This document shows positions 26,638 through 35,349 of a stretch of DNA of 64,000 bases, in pieces; position 1 is the first letter of the stretch, and the number at the start of each line of letters is the position of its first letter. This DNA comes from JASLCR01 sp964407405 (GTDB lineage Bacteria > Patescibacteriota > Saccharimonadia > Saccharimonadales > Saccharimonadaceae), in assembly GCA_964407405.1 (NCBI GenBank), contig CAYOVH010000003.1, positions 1 through 64,000 on the forward strand, in the 5' to 3' direction. The notes below the pieces were generated by a model that saw nothing but the letters and a program-made list of their open reading frames with translations, did no database searches and had not been told where the DNA came from. The position numbers and the translations under genes are program-made.

Positions 26638-27771
26638 ATGAACTACGACGAACTTGCCCTCCAGCTCCACGAACAGTACAAAGGAAAAATCACAACCAAA
26701 CTCCGCGATGAGTCTGAGCTTGATCGCACCAAACTTAGTGCCTACTACACACCTGGTGTCGCCGCTGTTTCCAAAGCCATCGCCGATGATCCATCACTCT
26801 TGCCAAAATACACCTGGACGAATAATCTCGTGGCAGTCATCTCGGACGGCTCTGCCGTGCTGGGTCTTGGTAACATCGGGCCAAAAGGCTCAATGCCTGT
26901 CATGGAAGGCAAGGCATTGCTCTTTAAGCATTTCGCGAATATCGACAGCGTGCCGATCACGCTCGACGTCCATACGGCGGACGAGATTGTCGCCACCATC
27001 AAAGCAATCGCACCGAGTTTTGGTGCAATCAATCTAGAAGATATCGCCGCACCGATCTGCTTTGAAGTCGAAGAGCGACTCAAAGCCGAGCTTGATATCC
27101 CGGTCTTTCACGATGATCAGCATGGCACAGCCGTAGTTGTCCTTGCCGGCCTCATCAATGCAATGAAAGTTACTGGTAAAAATTTGAAAGATTGCAAAGT
27201 CGTGACTATTGGCGCTGGCGCTGCTGGCACGGCTATCATGAAATTGCTTCACAAGTACGATGTCGGCTCGATTGTGGCCGTAGATTCACGTGGCATTATC
27301 GGTGATTCACGAGACGACCTCAATGACGAGAAGAAAGCCTTGTTGCCATACCTTGATACGTCTCATTCCGGCTCTCTTGACGACGCAATCGCTGGGGCTG
27401 ATATCTTTATCGGTGTATCAAAACCGGGGCTTCTGACCCAAGACATGGTGCGCAAGATGGCCAAAGACCCAATCATCTTCGCACTCTCAAACCCGACCCC
27501 AGAGATCATGCCGGATGACGCCAAAGCCGCCAGTGCTGCCATCGTCGCCACTGGCCGCAGCGACTTCCCAAATCAAGTCAATAATGCGACTGCTTTCCCG
27601 GGTATCTTCCGCGGTGCGCTCGATAATGGCGTCAAGAAGATCACTGACGAGCATAAGATCGCCGCTGCAGAAGTCATCGCCTCGCTTGTCGACAGTCCAT
27701 CAGCCGACGAGATCATTCCAAGTGTCTTTGACGAGCGTCTTGTGCCGGAAATCGCCAAAGTGATACGTTAG
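26638..27771 (+). CDS. NAD(P)-dependent malic enzyme
   Basis: Oxidatively decarboxylates malate to pyruvate. 377 residues, the short single-domain bacterial form without a phosphotransacetylase tail. Motifs: AYYTPGVAAVSKAI (catalytic Tyr), GPKGSMPVMEGKALLFKHF (catalytic Lys), LEDIAAPICFEVEERL and FHDDQHGTAVV (metal site), GAGAAGTAI (dinucleotide loop), and FALSNPTPEIMPDDA. Start at ATG 26638 because TATACT ends 6 nt before it. Cofactor choice cannot be read with confidence. It may provide pyruvate or reducing power where the TCA cycle is absent. Confidence 0.94.
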   Translation: MNYDELALQLHEQYKGKITTKLRDESELDRTKLSAYYTPGVAAVSKAIADDPSLLPKYTWTNNLVAVISDGSAVLGLGNIGPKGSMPVMEGKALLFKHFANIDSVPITLDVHTADEIVATIKAIAPSFGAINLEDIAAPICFEVEERLKAELDIPVFHDDQHGTAVVVLAGLINAMKVTGKNLKDCKVVTIGAGAAGTAIMKLLHKYDVGSIVAVDSRGIIGDSRDDLNDEKKALLPYLDTSHSGSLDDAIAGADIFIGVSKPGLLTQDMVRKMAKDPIIFALSNPTPEIMPDDAKAASAAIVATGRSDFPNQVNNATAFPGIFRGALDNGVKKITDEHKIAAAEVIASLVDSPSADEIIPSVFDERLVPEIAKVIR

Positions 27772-27774
27772 TCC

Positions 27775-27803
27775 TTGACTTTATTGTATTCTTATGTCAT
27801 ATT
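27775..27803 (+). promoter_or_regulatory. Promoter of the small GC-rich gene at 27.9 kb
   Basis: TTGACT (27775-27780), 17-nt spacer, CATATT (27798-27803). A leader of about 65 nt follows with a GAGGTG/CACCTC hairpin. Confidence 0.6.
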
Positions 27804-27829
27804 GAACATAGGTTCTACAATTCTCGATA

Positions 27830-27874
27830 TTCGATTTGAGGTGTGGCTCCTAGCACCTCAGAAATGGAGTAATT
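27830..27874 (+). repeat. 5' untranslated unit shared with the gene at 51.3 kb
   Basis: Contains GCACCTCAGAAATGGAGTAA directly before the ATG. The 51.3 kb gene has GCACCTCGGAAAGGAGTAAT in the same place. CGAT and TGAG blocks upstream also align. It includes the SD (GGAGT). Confidence 0.65.
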
Positions 27875-28189
27875 ATGGGCGGCATCATGGCCCCGCTTGC
27901 ACTTCTTGCTTGCATGGGGGCGTTTTGCGCGGCAATCTTCATCGGCGGCGTCAACAACATCGATAGGCAGGAAAAGGAGCTCAGGGCAGACACCGCCGCC
28001 CTGAACCACATGGGCTTCGAGGACTCAACTCGTGTCGCTCGTTACACCTACCGGGTGGCGCTCGACTCCTGCAAGGTCGAGCTGACAAAGCTCGAAGACG
28101 GCAGCTGGAGCTACAAGGGCCTGATCATCAAGGACCAAGCCGACCTGAAGGCCAAGGCCAACAAGTTGGGTCTTGGCTACTGCTTCTGA
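27875..28189 (+). CDS. Small secreted or membrane protein in shared-UTR cassette
   Basis: 104 residues: N-terminal hydrophobic segment (GGIMAPLALLACMGAFCAAI, about 2-21), then a soluble part with Cys in DSCKVEL and GYCF. GC-rich third positions differ from adjacent genes. SD GGAGT lies 7 nt before the ATG. Both untranslated flanks are related to those of the otherwise unrelated gene at 51302-51553. No family recognised; probably exported. Confidence 0.75.
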   Translation: MGGIMAPLALLACMGAFCAAIFIGGVNNIDRQEKELRADTAALNHMGFEDSTRVARYTYRVALDSCKVELTKLEDGSWSYKGLIIKDQADLKAKANKLGLGYCF

Positions 28190-28257
28190 GGTGCAACGGC
28201 GGGGGACTTCTGTCCCCCGCCCAGCACAACTTTACCCTAGACAAGGGTATTTTTTAT
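28188..28257 (+). repeat. 3' unit of the shared-UTR family, copy 1, with terminators
   Basis: GAGGT overlapping the stop codon, then a 10-bp stem GGCGGGGGAC/GTCCCCCGCC (28198-28221), then CAGCACAACTTTACCC, and a second hairpin TACCCT/AGGGTA followed by TTTTTTAT (28233-28257). The second hairpin is a normal Rho-independent terminator. Confidence 0.75.
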
Positions 28258-28270
28258 ACCAAAGTGAGTC

Positions 28271-28684
28271 TTAGCGACGAAGAGCACGACGTGATAGCGC
28301 CGTTGCTACCTTGGCGCTATAATTCACCCGCTTGTCTCGATATATTTGCAAGTCTGACAGTGACTCCACTCCCCGTATATCGCCTCCATACATAAAATCT
28401 GTGGCTTCAAGCTCCGTGCTTCCCATAAAGATATCCCAATGTCGTATCTGGGGTATGCCCGTCCTTGTTGTCGTATGGAACCTTTGCTCCCCGACCCATC
28501 GGGGTCCCACTTCATCGATAGGCAGTCCGAGTTCTTCTTCTAATTCACGAGCTAAAGCATCGATCGACATTTCCCCTAGCCTAATGCCGCCGCCAGGTAA
28601 ATTTAGCCGTCCGCTCTCACCGTAAGGTAGAATGATGCCTCTGGGCGAATCGAGAACTATCTTTGCTACTCGTTGAACATCCAT
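28271..28684 (-). CDS. NUDIX hydrolase
   Basis: 137 residues. The NUDIX box GGGIRLGEMSIDALARELEEE (about 31-51), continuing LGL, fits GX5EX7REUXEEXGU apart from small changes. It hydrolyses a nucleoside diphosphate linked to some moiety; the substrate is not predictable. TATAAT lies 10 nt before the ATG. It is one of three NUDIX genes in the window. Confidence 0.9.
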   Translation of the reverse strand: MDVQRVAKIVLDSPRGIILPYGESGRLNLPGGGIRLGEMSIDALARELEEELGLPIDEVGPRWVGEQRFHTTTRTGIPQIRHWDIFMGSTELEATDFMYGGDIRGVESLSDLQIYRDKRVNYSAKVATALSRRALRR

Positions 28685-28694
28685 AGCATTTACT

Positions 28695-28700
28695 ATTATA
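28695..28700 (-). promoter_or_regulatory. -10 box for the NUDIX gene
   Basis: TATAAT on the minus strand, 10 nt before the ATG at 28684. Confidence 0.55.
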
Positions 28701-28792
28701 GCATAGTTCTTATGTTATGTCTAGTAGTCTGATCTCCTCGAGCCGCCGACGTACCAGTACTTTTCTGACGTAGGATATTCTACATACCGATC

Positions 28793-28907
28793 TTGACTTT
28801 TATATTTAACGTAGCTTTCGCATCGATCGAGGTACGCCGGGCAGAGGACCTAAAAACTCTCCGCCCGGTGCTACAACTTTGACCCACGAAGAATGGATGT
28901 TTTTATT
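28793..28907 (+). repeat. 3' unit of the shared-UTR family, copy 2, without a gene
   Basis: A TTGACT (-35-like) at 28793 is followed, with no reading frame between, by GAGGT (28829), a hairpin CCGGGC/GCCCGG extended by GAG/CTC (28837-28868), TGCTACAACTTTGACCC, and GGATGTTTTTATTC. The order and sequence match the 3' units at 28188 and 51552. The rest of the gap 28685-28909 shows nothing. Confidence 0.55.
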
Positions 28908-28909
28908 CT

Positions 28910-30535
28910 CTAAATTACCCGCCCGATCTCTTCAAGTGTTGTCTCCCCGCGCAGTGCTGCAAGGACACCAACTTGCTCAAGGGTAAGCATACCACCAGCT
29001 TTTGCTTCTTTTTCGATAATATCCGTCTGGATATCTTCGACGTCGCCGCGAATGAATTTTGAAATATTCTCATCGACTACCATTTGCTCCATGATGACCA
29101 CACGGCCTTTGTAGCCAAATGGCGCATCGTCGCTCGGGACGGGACGCCATAGTCTGAAATTATCAAGATCCGGCTTGCCCTCGTACGAATCCGATAGATC
29201 AGAGAGAACCCGCCGAACATACTTTTTCGTGGCTTCATCCGGTTCGTATTCCTCTTTGGTCTCATCGACAAGCCGACGCACTAGACGCTGAGCGATGACG
29301 AGGCGGATTGCCGTAGAAAAGATCGGATTGACACCGATCAAATCAATCATACGGCTAAATGCCGCCGCAGTAGAATTGGCATGAAAGCTAGAAAGCACCA
29401 AATGTCCAGTGATTGATGCCTGGATGGCTGTCCGTGCCGTATCCTGATCACGGATCTCGCCCACCATCACAACATCTGGATCGAGGCGTAGCACCGCTCG
29501 GAGTCCATCAGCAAAGCTGGCACCACCTGTCGTGTCGATCGGAATCTGCGAGATGCCTGTCAGCCCATACTCGATCGGGTCTTCGAGCGTGATGAGCTTG
29601 CGATCGGGCGTATTGAGCGCATTGAGCATACTATAGAGTGTTGTCGATTTACCGCTGCCTGTCGGCCCGACCATCAGTACCATACCACGAGGATGCGAGA
29701 TCACCTCATCAATCTGTTTGCGTTGAGATGCAGGAATGTTGAGCCGATCGAGCTGGAGTAAGCTCTCATCAAAATTGAACAAGCGAATTACTGCATCTTG
29801 GCCATAGAGTGTTGGCACGGTTTCGATACGCATGTTGAGCAAATGGGTCGAGCCGTCGCGCGTAATTTCTTTTTGCATGTGGCCCGACTGCGGACCAGTC
29901 GCTGCAATCGAGATATTGGCCCGAGACCCGAGGGCGCCCATGATGACGCGATAGCGATCTTTCTCAAGGTCTGCCACCGGATGCAAGGCACCATCGACGC
30001 GCATACGCACCCGGATAACCGTACGCTGATTTTCGATATGGATATCAGATGCGCCAAGTTTGTCCGCCTGGTCAATCAGGAAGTCAAACACCTGGTCTGT
30101 ACCAACGGAATTGAGCGTCTTAGAAACTGCGGCGATCGTATCGCTGTCGCCCTCTTGACTGAGCTTGATATCATCGTAGATCACTTGCTTTGGCGGATCG
30201 TAGCGATTCATCATCACCTTGAACGCGCTACCGGAAATCATGACGAACTCAATATTGTCGCCGCGATCGTTGTACTCGCGCGTCATCGACTGCACGAGCG
30301 ATTGCGGCGTCTGCGTCGTGATACCAAAGCGATAGCCGCTTTCCTCAGATGGCTGCTGAAGCGGTACGATATGTCCCTGATACATCTGTGGGATCTCCAT
30401 CAGATTGGGCAATAGCGGCAGATCATTTTCGAGCGGCCGCATATCAAGATAGCGCACGCCCAAAATAGCCGCCCGCTGCTTGGTGGCGTCTTCATCATGC
30501 TCGCGACGCTGAGCTTGAACCTGTGCTTCATCCAT
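28910..30535 (-). CDS. pilB: Type IV pilus assembly ATPase (PilB/GspE family)
   Basis: Cytoplasmic hexameric motor for pilus extension. 541 residues: a shortened MshEN-type N-terminal domain (about 20-75), then the ATPase with Walker A GPTGSGKSTTLY, Asp box LEDPIEYGLTGISQI, Walker B-like VVMVGEIRDQDTARTA and His box GHLVLSSFHANSTAAA. The tetracysteine zinc motif common in PilB is missing; its region (about 440-490) has no Cys. TACAAT lies 8 nt before the ATG. Works with the prepilin at 58893. Confidence 0.93.
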   Translation of the reverse strand: MDEAQVQAQRREHDEDATKQRAAILGVRYLDMRPLENDLPLLPNLMEIPQMYQGHIVPLQQPSEESGYRFGITTQTPQSLVQSMTREYNDRGDNIEFVMISGSAFKVMMNRYDPPKQVIYDDIKLSQEGDSDTIAAVSKTLNSVGTDQVFDFLIDQADKLGASDIHIENQRTVIRVRMRVDGALHPVADLEKDRYRVIMGALGSRANISIAATGPQSGHMQKEITRDGSTHLLNMRIETVPTLYGQDAVIRLFNFDESLLQLDRLNIPASQRKQIDEVISHPRGMVLMVGPTGSGKSTTLYSMLNALNTPDRKLITLEDPIEYGLTGISQIPIDTTGGASFADGLRAVLRLDPDVVMVGEIRDQDTARTAIQASITGHLVLSSFHANSTAAAFSRMIDLIGVNPIFSTAIRLVIAQRLVRRLVDETKEEYEPDEATKKYVRRVLSDLSDSYEGKPDLDNFRLWRPVPSDDAPFGYKGRVVIMEQMVVDENISKFIRGDVEDIQTDIIEKEAKAGGMLTLEQVGVLAALRGETTLEEIGRVI

Positions 30536-30543
30536 TGGTACTC

Positions 30544-30549
30544 ATTGTA
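30544..30549 (-). promoter_or_regulatory. -10 box for leaderless pilB
   Basis: TACAAT on the minus strand, 8 nt before the pilB ATG. Confidence 0.6.
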
Positions 30550-30576
30550 GCAAACTGCTCACGCTTTTTATAGTGT

Positions 30577-30582
30577 TACACT
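30577..30582 (+). promoter_or_regulatory. Extended -10 box for the SpoU methyltransferase gene
   Basis: TGTTACACT, then GGAGAT and the ATG at 30589. Divergent from pilB. Confidence 0.6.
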
Positions 30583-30588
30583 GGAGAT

Positions 30589-31071
30589 ATGGCGCATATC
30601 ACTCTCGTCTTGCACAACATTCGCTCGACTCACAACGTCGGGGCAATCTTTCGCAGCGCTGAAGGATTTGGCGTAGAAAAAATCATACTGAGCGGCTATA
30701 CGCCCTATCCGATAATTCCAAACGATACGCGCTTGCCGCATATTGCAGAAAAGCTCACAAGACAGATTCACAAGACTGCACTGGGAGCCGAAACGTTGGT
30801 GCCATTTGAACGCTACGAATCACTGGATGTGTGGCTAAAAGATAATGACGTACCGCTACTGGCACTTGAGCAAGCACCAGACTCAATAAATTTACGAGAG
30901 TTCACCCCTCCAGACATCTTTGGACTACTACTTGGAGAGGAAGTACATGGGATTGAGTCAGATATCCTCAAGCAGTGTGATTACATATTGGAGATCCCTA
31001 TGAAAGGCCAAAAAGAATCGTTTAATGTCTCTGTAGCTACAGGTATCGCGCTGTACCAATTACAGCAATAG
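30589..31071 (+). CDS. SpoU-type (TrmH-like) RNA 2'-O-methyltransferase
   Basis: 160 residues, a minimal SPOUT domain. The three SpoU motifs are present: NIRSTHNVGAIFRSAEGFG (about 9-27), LLLGEEVHGIE (about 113-123) and IPMKGQKESFNVSVATGIAL (about 136-155), which form the knotted SAM site. No extra RNA-binding domain. The target (tRNA or rRNA nucleotide) cannot be assigned. Confidence 0.93.
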   Translation: MAHITLVLHNIRSTHNVGAIFRSAEGFGVEKIILSGYTPYPIIPNDTRLPHIAEKLTRQIHKTALGAETLVPFERYESLDVWLKDNDVPLLALEQAPDSINLREFTPPDIFGLLLGEEVHGIESDILKQCDYILEIPMKGQKESFNVSVATGIALYQLQQ

Positions 31072-31118
31072 CTCTCGGAGAGACTGTCTGTATCCATACC
31101 CTGCAAGGTAAGACCCGC

Positions 31119-34100
31119 TTATTTAAACATAACTGCGTCTTCGCCAAGTAGTTTTACAAATTCAGCCATTAAATCATCGCTCTGCTCCACCTTGAACGGC
31201 AGGCGAATGGCAGATTTGTTTTCATCACCTAGCACTAATACGATGTCTGACACACCAGGATGGTCGGCACTGATCTTTTTGAGAGACGCAAGTGCGGCGT
31301 GGTCATCGGGATCTTTGACGTGTACATAAAGCTTTTTGGGCATGTCGTCAAATGGAGTCGGTCGTGGTACATCGGAAGGTTTTTTCTCAACCTTTGATCC
31401 GGCCTTTTTAGTAACACGCACGCCGGATGCAGCTGCACCGGGTTTGATCTTTGGCCCGCTCATCTTGCGCCCAGTCGACTCATAAGTAGCCAGCTCTTTA
31501 TCGCTGACAATCATGACTTCGTCAGCGATTAGTTTGACATCAGACGTAAGGGTGCCATCGCGATCCCGCGCCGAAATTTTGCCCGTGACTCTGATAACAA
31601 CATCTTGCACCAACTCCTGACTATACTGCTGATATAGATTTGGGAAGACAATGATCTCTGACTCTCCGGTTTTGTCCTCGATACTGACAAAGGCCATCTT
31701 GGTACCGGACTTTGTCACGATGGTTCGAGATGTCGAAATAAGACCGCCGATTGTAATCTTTTTGCCGTCAGCTTCTGGGTTCAAACTTGACAGAGCGACC
31801 GTCTGCTCTTCAAAATACGTGTCGTAGCTATCGAGCGGGTGTGCTGAAATGTAGAGACCGAGAAGCTCCCGCTCCCATGTCAGACGCTCCTTCTCAGTAT
31901 ATTTCGTTGGCGCAGGCGTAAGTGTCAAGCTCGGCTGCAACGAGTCGCCTGCACCAAGACTTGAGAAAAGATCTGTCTGACCAGATGCGGCTTCTTTTTG
32001 CAGCTTGCTTGCAAATGCTTGGATGGTTTCGAGATTGAATAGCAAGTCGCTACGATCACCAAAGCTGTCAAAACCGCCAGCCTTGATAAGTGATTCCCAA
32101 GCTTTCTTGTTGAATTTGCTCGTCGCGACACGCTTGGCAAAGTCATCAATATTTTTGAACGGCTCCTGTTCGCGTGCACGCAGGATTTCTTCGACTGCAC
32201 CGACACCAACACCTTTGACGGCAGCCATTCCAAAGCGGATTTTGTTTTCGCCAGGGACAACTGCAAACTCGACGAATGACTGATTGACGTCTGGTGCCAA
32301 TACTTCAATCCCCATGTGGCGACACTCGGATATCTCGATTGCCAGACGATCAATGTCATCCTGGTCACTCGTCATGAGCGCCGCCATAAATGCATCAGGA
32401 TAGTGTGCTTTGAGATATGCAGTCCAGTATGATACCAGTCCGTAGCAGGCCGCATGGGACTTGTTGAAGCAGTAATTTGCAAACTCTTCAAGCTGCGCCC
32501 AGAATTTTTCCATATCCTTGCGATTAGCATTTGAATGCTCGACAGCACCATCGATAAACTCTGGCTTTACTTTCTGCATCATTGACATGATCTTTTTGCC
32601 CACGGCTTTGCGAAGCGTATCGGCCTGCCCACCTGTAAAGCCGGCCAAATCTTTGGAAATCTGCATAAATTGCTCCTGATAGACTAAAATGCCGTAGGTA
32701 TTTGATAGTGCTGCTTCCATCTTTGGGTGCAAGTAGGTAATCTCTTCCTCTCCGTGCTTGCGACGAATGAAAGAATCGATGAACTGCATCGGGCCAGGCC
32801 GATACAATGCGACCATAGCGATGATATCGTCAAACACCGTCGGCTTTAGCTCGCGCAGATACCGCTTCATACCGGCAGACTCAAACTGGAATACTCCGGT
32901 TGTATCGCCACGCTGGAAAAGCTCATATGTCGGTGCATCATCAAGTGGTATATCAGGGAGACTGATATTCTCTTTGTAGACTTTTTTGATGATTCGCAGA
33001 GCGTTGTTGATAATCGTCAAGTTGCTCAAGCCTAAGAAATCCATCTTGAGTAGTCCGAGTTCTTCGACTGGTCCCATCGGGTACTGGGTTGCGACGACGC
33101 CTTTTTGGGCCATTTCAAGTGGAGAATATTTGACAATATCATCAGGAGCAATCACCACGCCAGCAGCATGCACACCATGCGAGCGTATTGTCCCCTCCAA
33201 GCGAACGGCAAAATCAAATACCTGCTTTGCGGTCGGATTATTCTCATATTCATTCTTGAGGTCCGCATCTTCGACAATTGACCTGGAAAGTGGAATATGT
33301 CGCCCTTGAACCGGTGGTGGGATCATCTTTGAGAGCCGATCAGCTTCAGCATACGGAACCTCAAGTACGCGCGCAACATCACGAACCGCTGCACGAGCTG
33401 CCATCTTACCAAATGTCACAATATTTGCCACGCGCGTGTCACCGTATTTATTGGCACAGTATTCGATAACCTCACCGCGGCGCGTATCCTGAATATCGAT
33501 ATCGATATCCGGCATCGAAATACGGTCAGGGTTTAAGAAGCGTTCAAACAGTAGATCATATTCCAGAGGATCGAGGTCGGTAATATTGAGCGCATAGGCG
33601 ATGATGCTGCCCGCTGCCGACCCACGCCCCGGACCAAAGATGATTCCTTGAGATTTACCCCAGTTGATGAAATCCTGGACGATGAGGAAGTAGCCATTGT
33701 ACCCCATTTTGTCGAGCACACCAAACTCCATATCAAGACGATCGAGTTGCTGATCGCTCAACAAACCACGTACTTCGTCATCCGTCAGTTCGTTCGCTTC
33801 ATCGTCGGTCTTTCCAGCATAGCGTTTTGCCAGTCCTCGATACACGAGATGGTCAAGATATTCTTTCTCTGATTCGCCATTTGGCGTCGGATATTTTGGG
33901 ATCAAAATCTTGCCGAGTTCAATCTCTACACTGCAGCGGTCTGCAATCTTGCGCGTATTTGCTACAGCTTCGGGGTTGGTCTTTTGCCAGCGCGCGATAA
34001 TCTCTTTTGGATCGGTCACATGCAGCTCAAAATCTTTCAAACTCATACGGTTCTTATCTGACAAAAATGATGCAGTGCCGACGCAGAGCAATATTTCATG

Positions 34101-34787
34101 CGAATCCTGATCAGCATGATCAAGATAGTGTCCATCACTCGTCACGACGCATGGAATATCGAGTTCTTTGGAGAGCTTTTCGAGATGACTATTGATCTTT
34201 ACCTGCACATCCCATGCTGTCGGACTATCAGGATGACCATGGTCTTGAAGCTCTAAATAGTATCGATCGCCAAAGACTGATTTGTACCATGCGGCAATTT
34301 CTTTGGCGTCTTCATAGTTATCGACGCGAAGATTTTCGCCAAGCTCACCCGATGCGCAGGCACTCAGACAAATAATTCCTTCGTTGTATTGCTCCAGCAG
34401 CTCATGATCGATGCGGGGCTTGTAATACATTCCTTCCAGATTGGCCTTGGTAGTGAGCTGCATGAGATTCCGGTAGCCAGTTTCATTCATGGCGAGCAAA
34501 ATCAAGTGATATCTGGCCTTGTCTTTTGTTGGATCGCGGTCAAATCGCGAACGAGCCGCAACGTATGCTTCAATGCCGATGACCGGCTTGACACCTTGGT
34601 TCTTGGCTTCTTTGTAAAACTCAATCGCGCCGCTCATGGTGCCGTGGTCAGTAATTGCACAAGCTTCCATGCCAAAATCTTTGATACGAGAAACCAGCTC
34701 TGGGACCTTTGACAATCCATCGAGCAAACTATGGTGCGTGTGATTGTGCAGATGCACAAAATCAGAGACTGAAAGTTCCCCCTTCAT
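31119..34787 (-). CDS. dnaE: DNA polymerase III alpha subunit
   Basis: Replicative polymerase, 1222 residues, DnaE1 type. N-terminal PHP domain with its metal ligands apparently intact (LHNHTHHSLLDG, ITDHGTMSGAIE, CLSACASGEL, TSDGHYLDHADQDSHEI). Polymerase palm with PDIDIDIQD, fingers, a helix-hairpin-helix region, then an OB domain (KITIGGLISTSRTIVTKSG) and a short tail. The intact PHP site suggests it may proofread. TACAAT lies 9 nt before the ATG. Confidence 0.97.
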   Translation of the reverse strand: MKGELSVSDFVHLHNHTHHSLLDGLSKVPELVSRIKDFGMEACAITDHGTMSGAIEFYKEAKNQGVKPVIGIEAYVAARSRFDRDPTKDKARYHLILLAMNETGYRNLMQLTTKANLEGMYYKPRIDHELLEQYNEGIICLSACASGELGENLRVDNYEDAKEIAAWYKSVFGDRYYLELQDHGHPDSPTAWDVQVKINSHLEKLSKELDIPCVVTSDGHYLDHADQDSHEILLCVGTASFLSDKNRMSLKDFELHVTDPKEIIARWQKTNPEAVANTRKIADRCSVEIELGKILIPKYPTPNGESEKEYLDHLVYRGLAKRYAGKTDDEANELTDDEVRGLLSDQQLDRLDMEFGVLDKMGYNGYFLIVQDFINWGKSQGIIFGPGRGSAAGSIIAYALNITDLDPLEYDLLFERFLNPDRISMPDIDIDIQDTRRGEVIEYCANKYGDTRVANIVTFGKMAARAAVRDVARVLEVPYAEADRLSKMIPPPVQGRHIPLSRSIVEDADLKNEYENNPTAKQVFDFAVRLEGTIRSHGVHAAGVVIAPDDIVKYSPLEMAQKGVVATQYPMGPVEELGLLKMDFLGLSNLTIINNALRIIKKVYKENISLPDIPLDDAPTYELFQRGDTTGVFQFESAGMKRYLRELKPTVFDDIIAMVALYRPGPMQFIDSFIRRKHGEEEITYLHPKMEAALSNTYGILVYQEQFMQISKDLAGFTGGQADTLRKAVGKKIMSMMQKVKPEFIDGAVEHSNANRKDMEKFWAQLEEFANYCFNKSHAACYGLVSYWTAYLKAHYPDAFMAALMTSDQDDIDRLAIEISECRHMGIEVLAPDVNQSFVEFAVVPGENKIRFGMAAVKGVGVGAVEEILRAREQEPFKNIDDFAKRVATSKFNKKAWESLIKAGGFDSFGDRSDLLFNLETIQAFASKLQKEAASGQTDLFSSLGAGDSLQPSLTLTPAPTKYTEKERLTWERELLGLYISAHPLDSYDTYFEEQTVALSSLNPEADGKKITIGGLISTSRTIVTKSGTKMAFVSIEDKTGESEIIVFPNLYQQYSQELVQDVVIRVTGKISARDRDGTLTSDVKLIADEVMIVSDKELATYESTGRKMSGPKIKPGAAASGVRVTKKAGSKVEKKPSDVPRPTPFDDMPKKLYVHVKDPDDHAALASLKKISADHPGVSDIVLVLGDENKSAIRLPFKVEQSDDLMAEFVKLLGEDAVMFK

Positions 34788-34796
34788 ACTGCTACC

Positions 34797-34802
34797 ATTG
34801 TA
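34797..34802 (-). promoter_or_regulatory. -10 box for leaderless dnaE
   Basis: TACAAT on the minus strand, 9 nt before the dnaE ATG. Confidence 0.6.
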
Positions 34803-34812
34803 CTACAAAACA

Positions 34813-35112
34813 CTACTTCTTGGCACTGTCGAGCAGATGTGCAACGCCACTAAAAAAGTCATGTAATGGCGGAAAGACATTAGCAAGCAAACTCAGAAGC
34901 CATGCCAGTAGCGCAATCCCAAGCGAACCGCCAATCACTGTACCAACACCAAAGAAAATACCACGTATAAAATTCATCTGGTAGACCTGTGCTCGCGAGC
35001 GATTAAAATCATAGAAAAGCTCCTCGATAACTCCTGTACGAGCGCCGCGCTCGTTATCGCGTTTCAACTTGTCGGTAATGCGTCCTATGATCGACTTTTG
35101 CTTTTCTGCCAT
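34813..35112 (-). CDS. Small membrane protein (DUF5665-like)
   Basis: 99 residues. A basic amphipathic N-terminal half is followed by two closely spaced hydrophobic segments (FIRGIFFGVGTVIGGSLGIA and LLAWLLSLLANVFPP, about 48-82). The pattern fits DUF5665, a membrane family of unknown function. It is the last of three small envelope genes on the minus strand, 9 nt after the YtxH-like gene. Confidence 0.8.
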   Translation of the reverse strand: MAEKQKSIIGRITDKLKRDNERGARTGVIEELFYDFNRSRAQVYQMNFIRGIFFGVGTVIGGSLGIALLAWLLSLLANVFPPLHDFFSGVAHLLDSAKK

Positions 35113-35121
35113 ATGTTCGTT

Positions 35122-35349
35122 CTACTTCTTCAGTGCCTCTTCTATATGTTCTTTAACTTTACCCGCTTCATCACCGAGTTGATTCGTAACTTTATCTGTC
35201 TTTGTTTTGACTTTTGTCTTTAATTCATTGGCCTTATCTTTGAGGTCAGCGCGAGTCTCTTTGCCACTCTTTGGTGCTGTCAAAATACCCGCAACCACAC
35301 CCGCAGCCGCACCAATGATTGCCCCAATCGCCAATCCTCTCTTCCTCAT
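35122..35349 (-). CDS. YtxH-like small membrane/coiled-coil protein
   Basis: 75 residues: a glycine/alanine-rich membrane helix (IGAIIGAAAGVVAGILTAPKS, about 7-27) and a Lys/Glu-rich helix with Thr-Lys repeats. This is the YtxH layout, seen in stress-induced proteins of other bacteria. Its start overlaps the stop of the upstream gene by 4 nt. Confidence 0.82.
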   Translation of the reverse strand: MRKRGLAIGAIIGAAAGVVAGILTAPKSGKETRADLKDKANELKTKVKTKTDKVTNQLGDEAGKVKEHIEEALKK

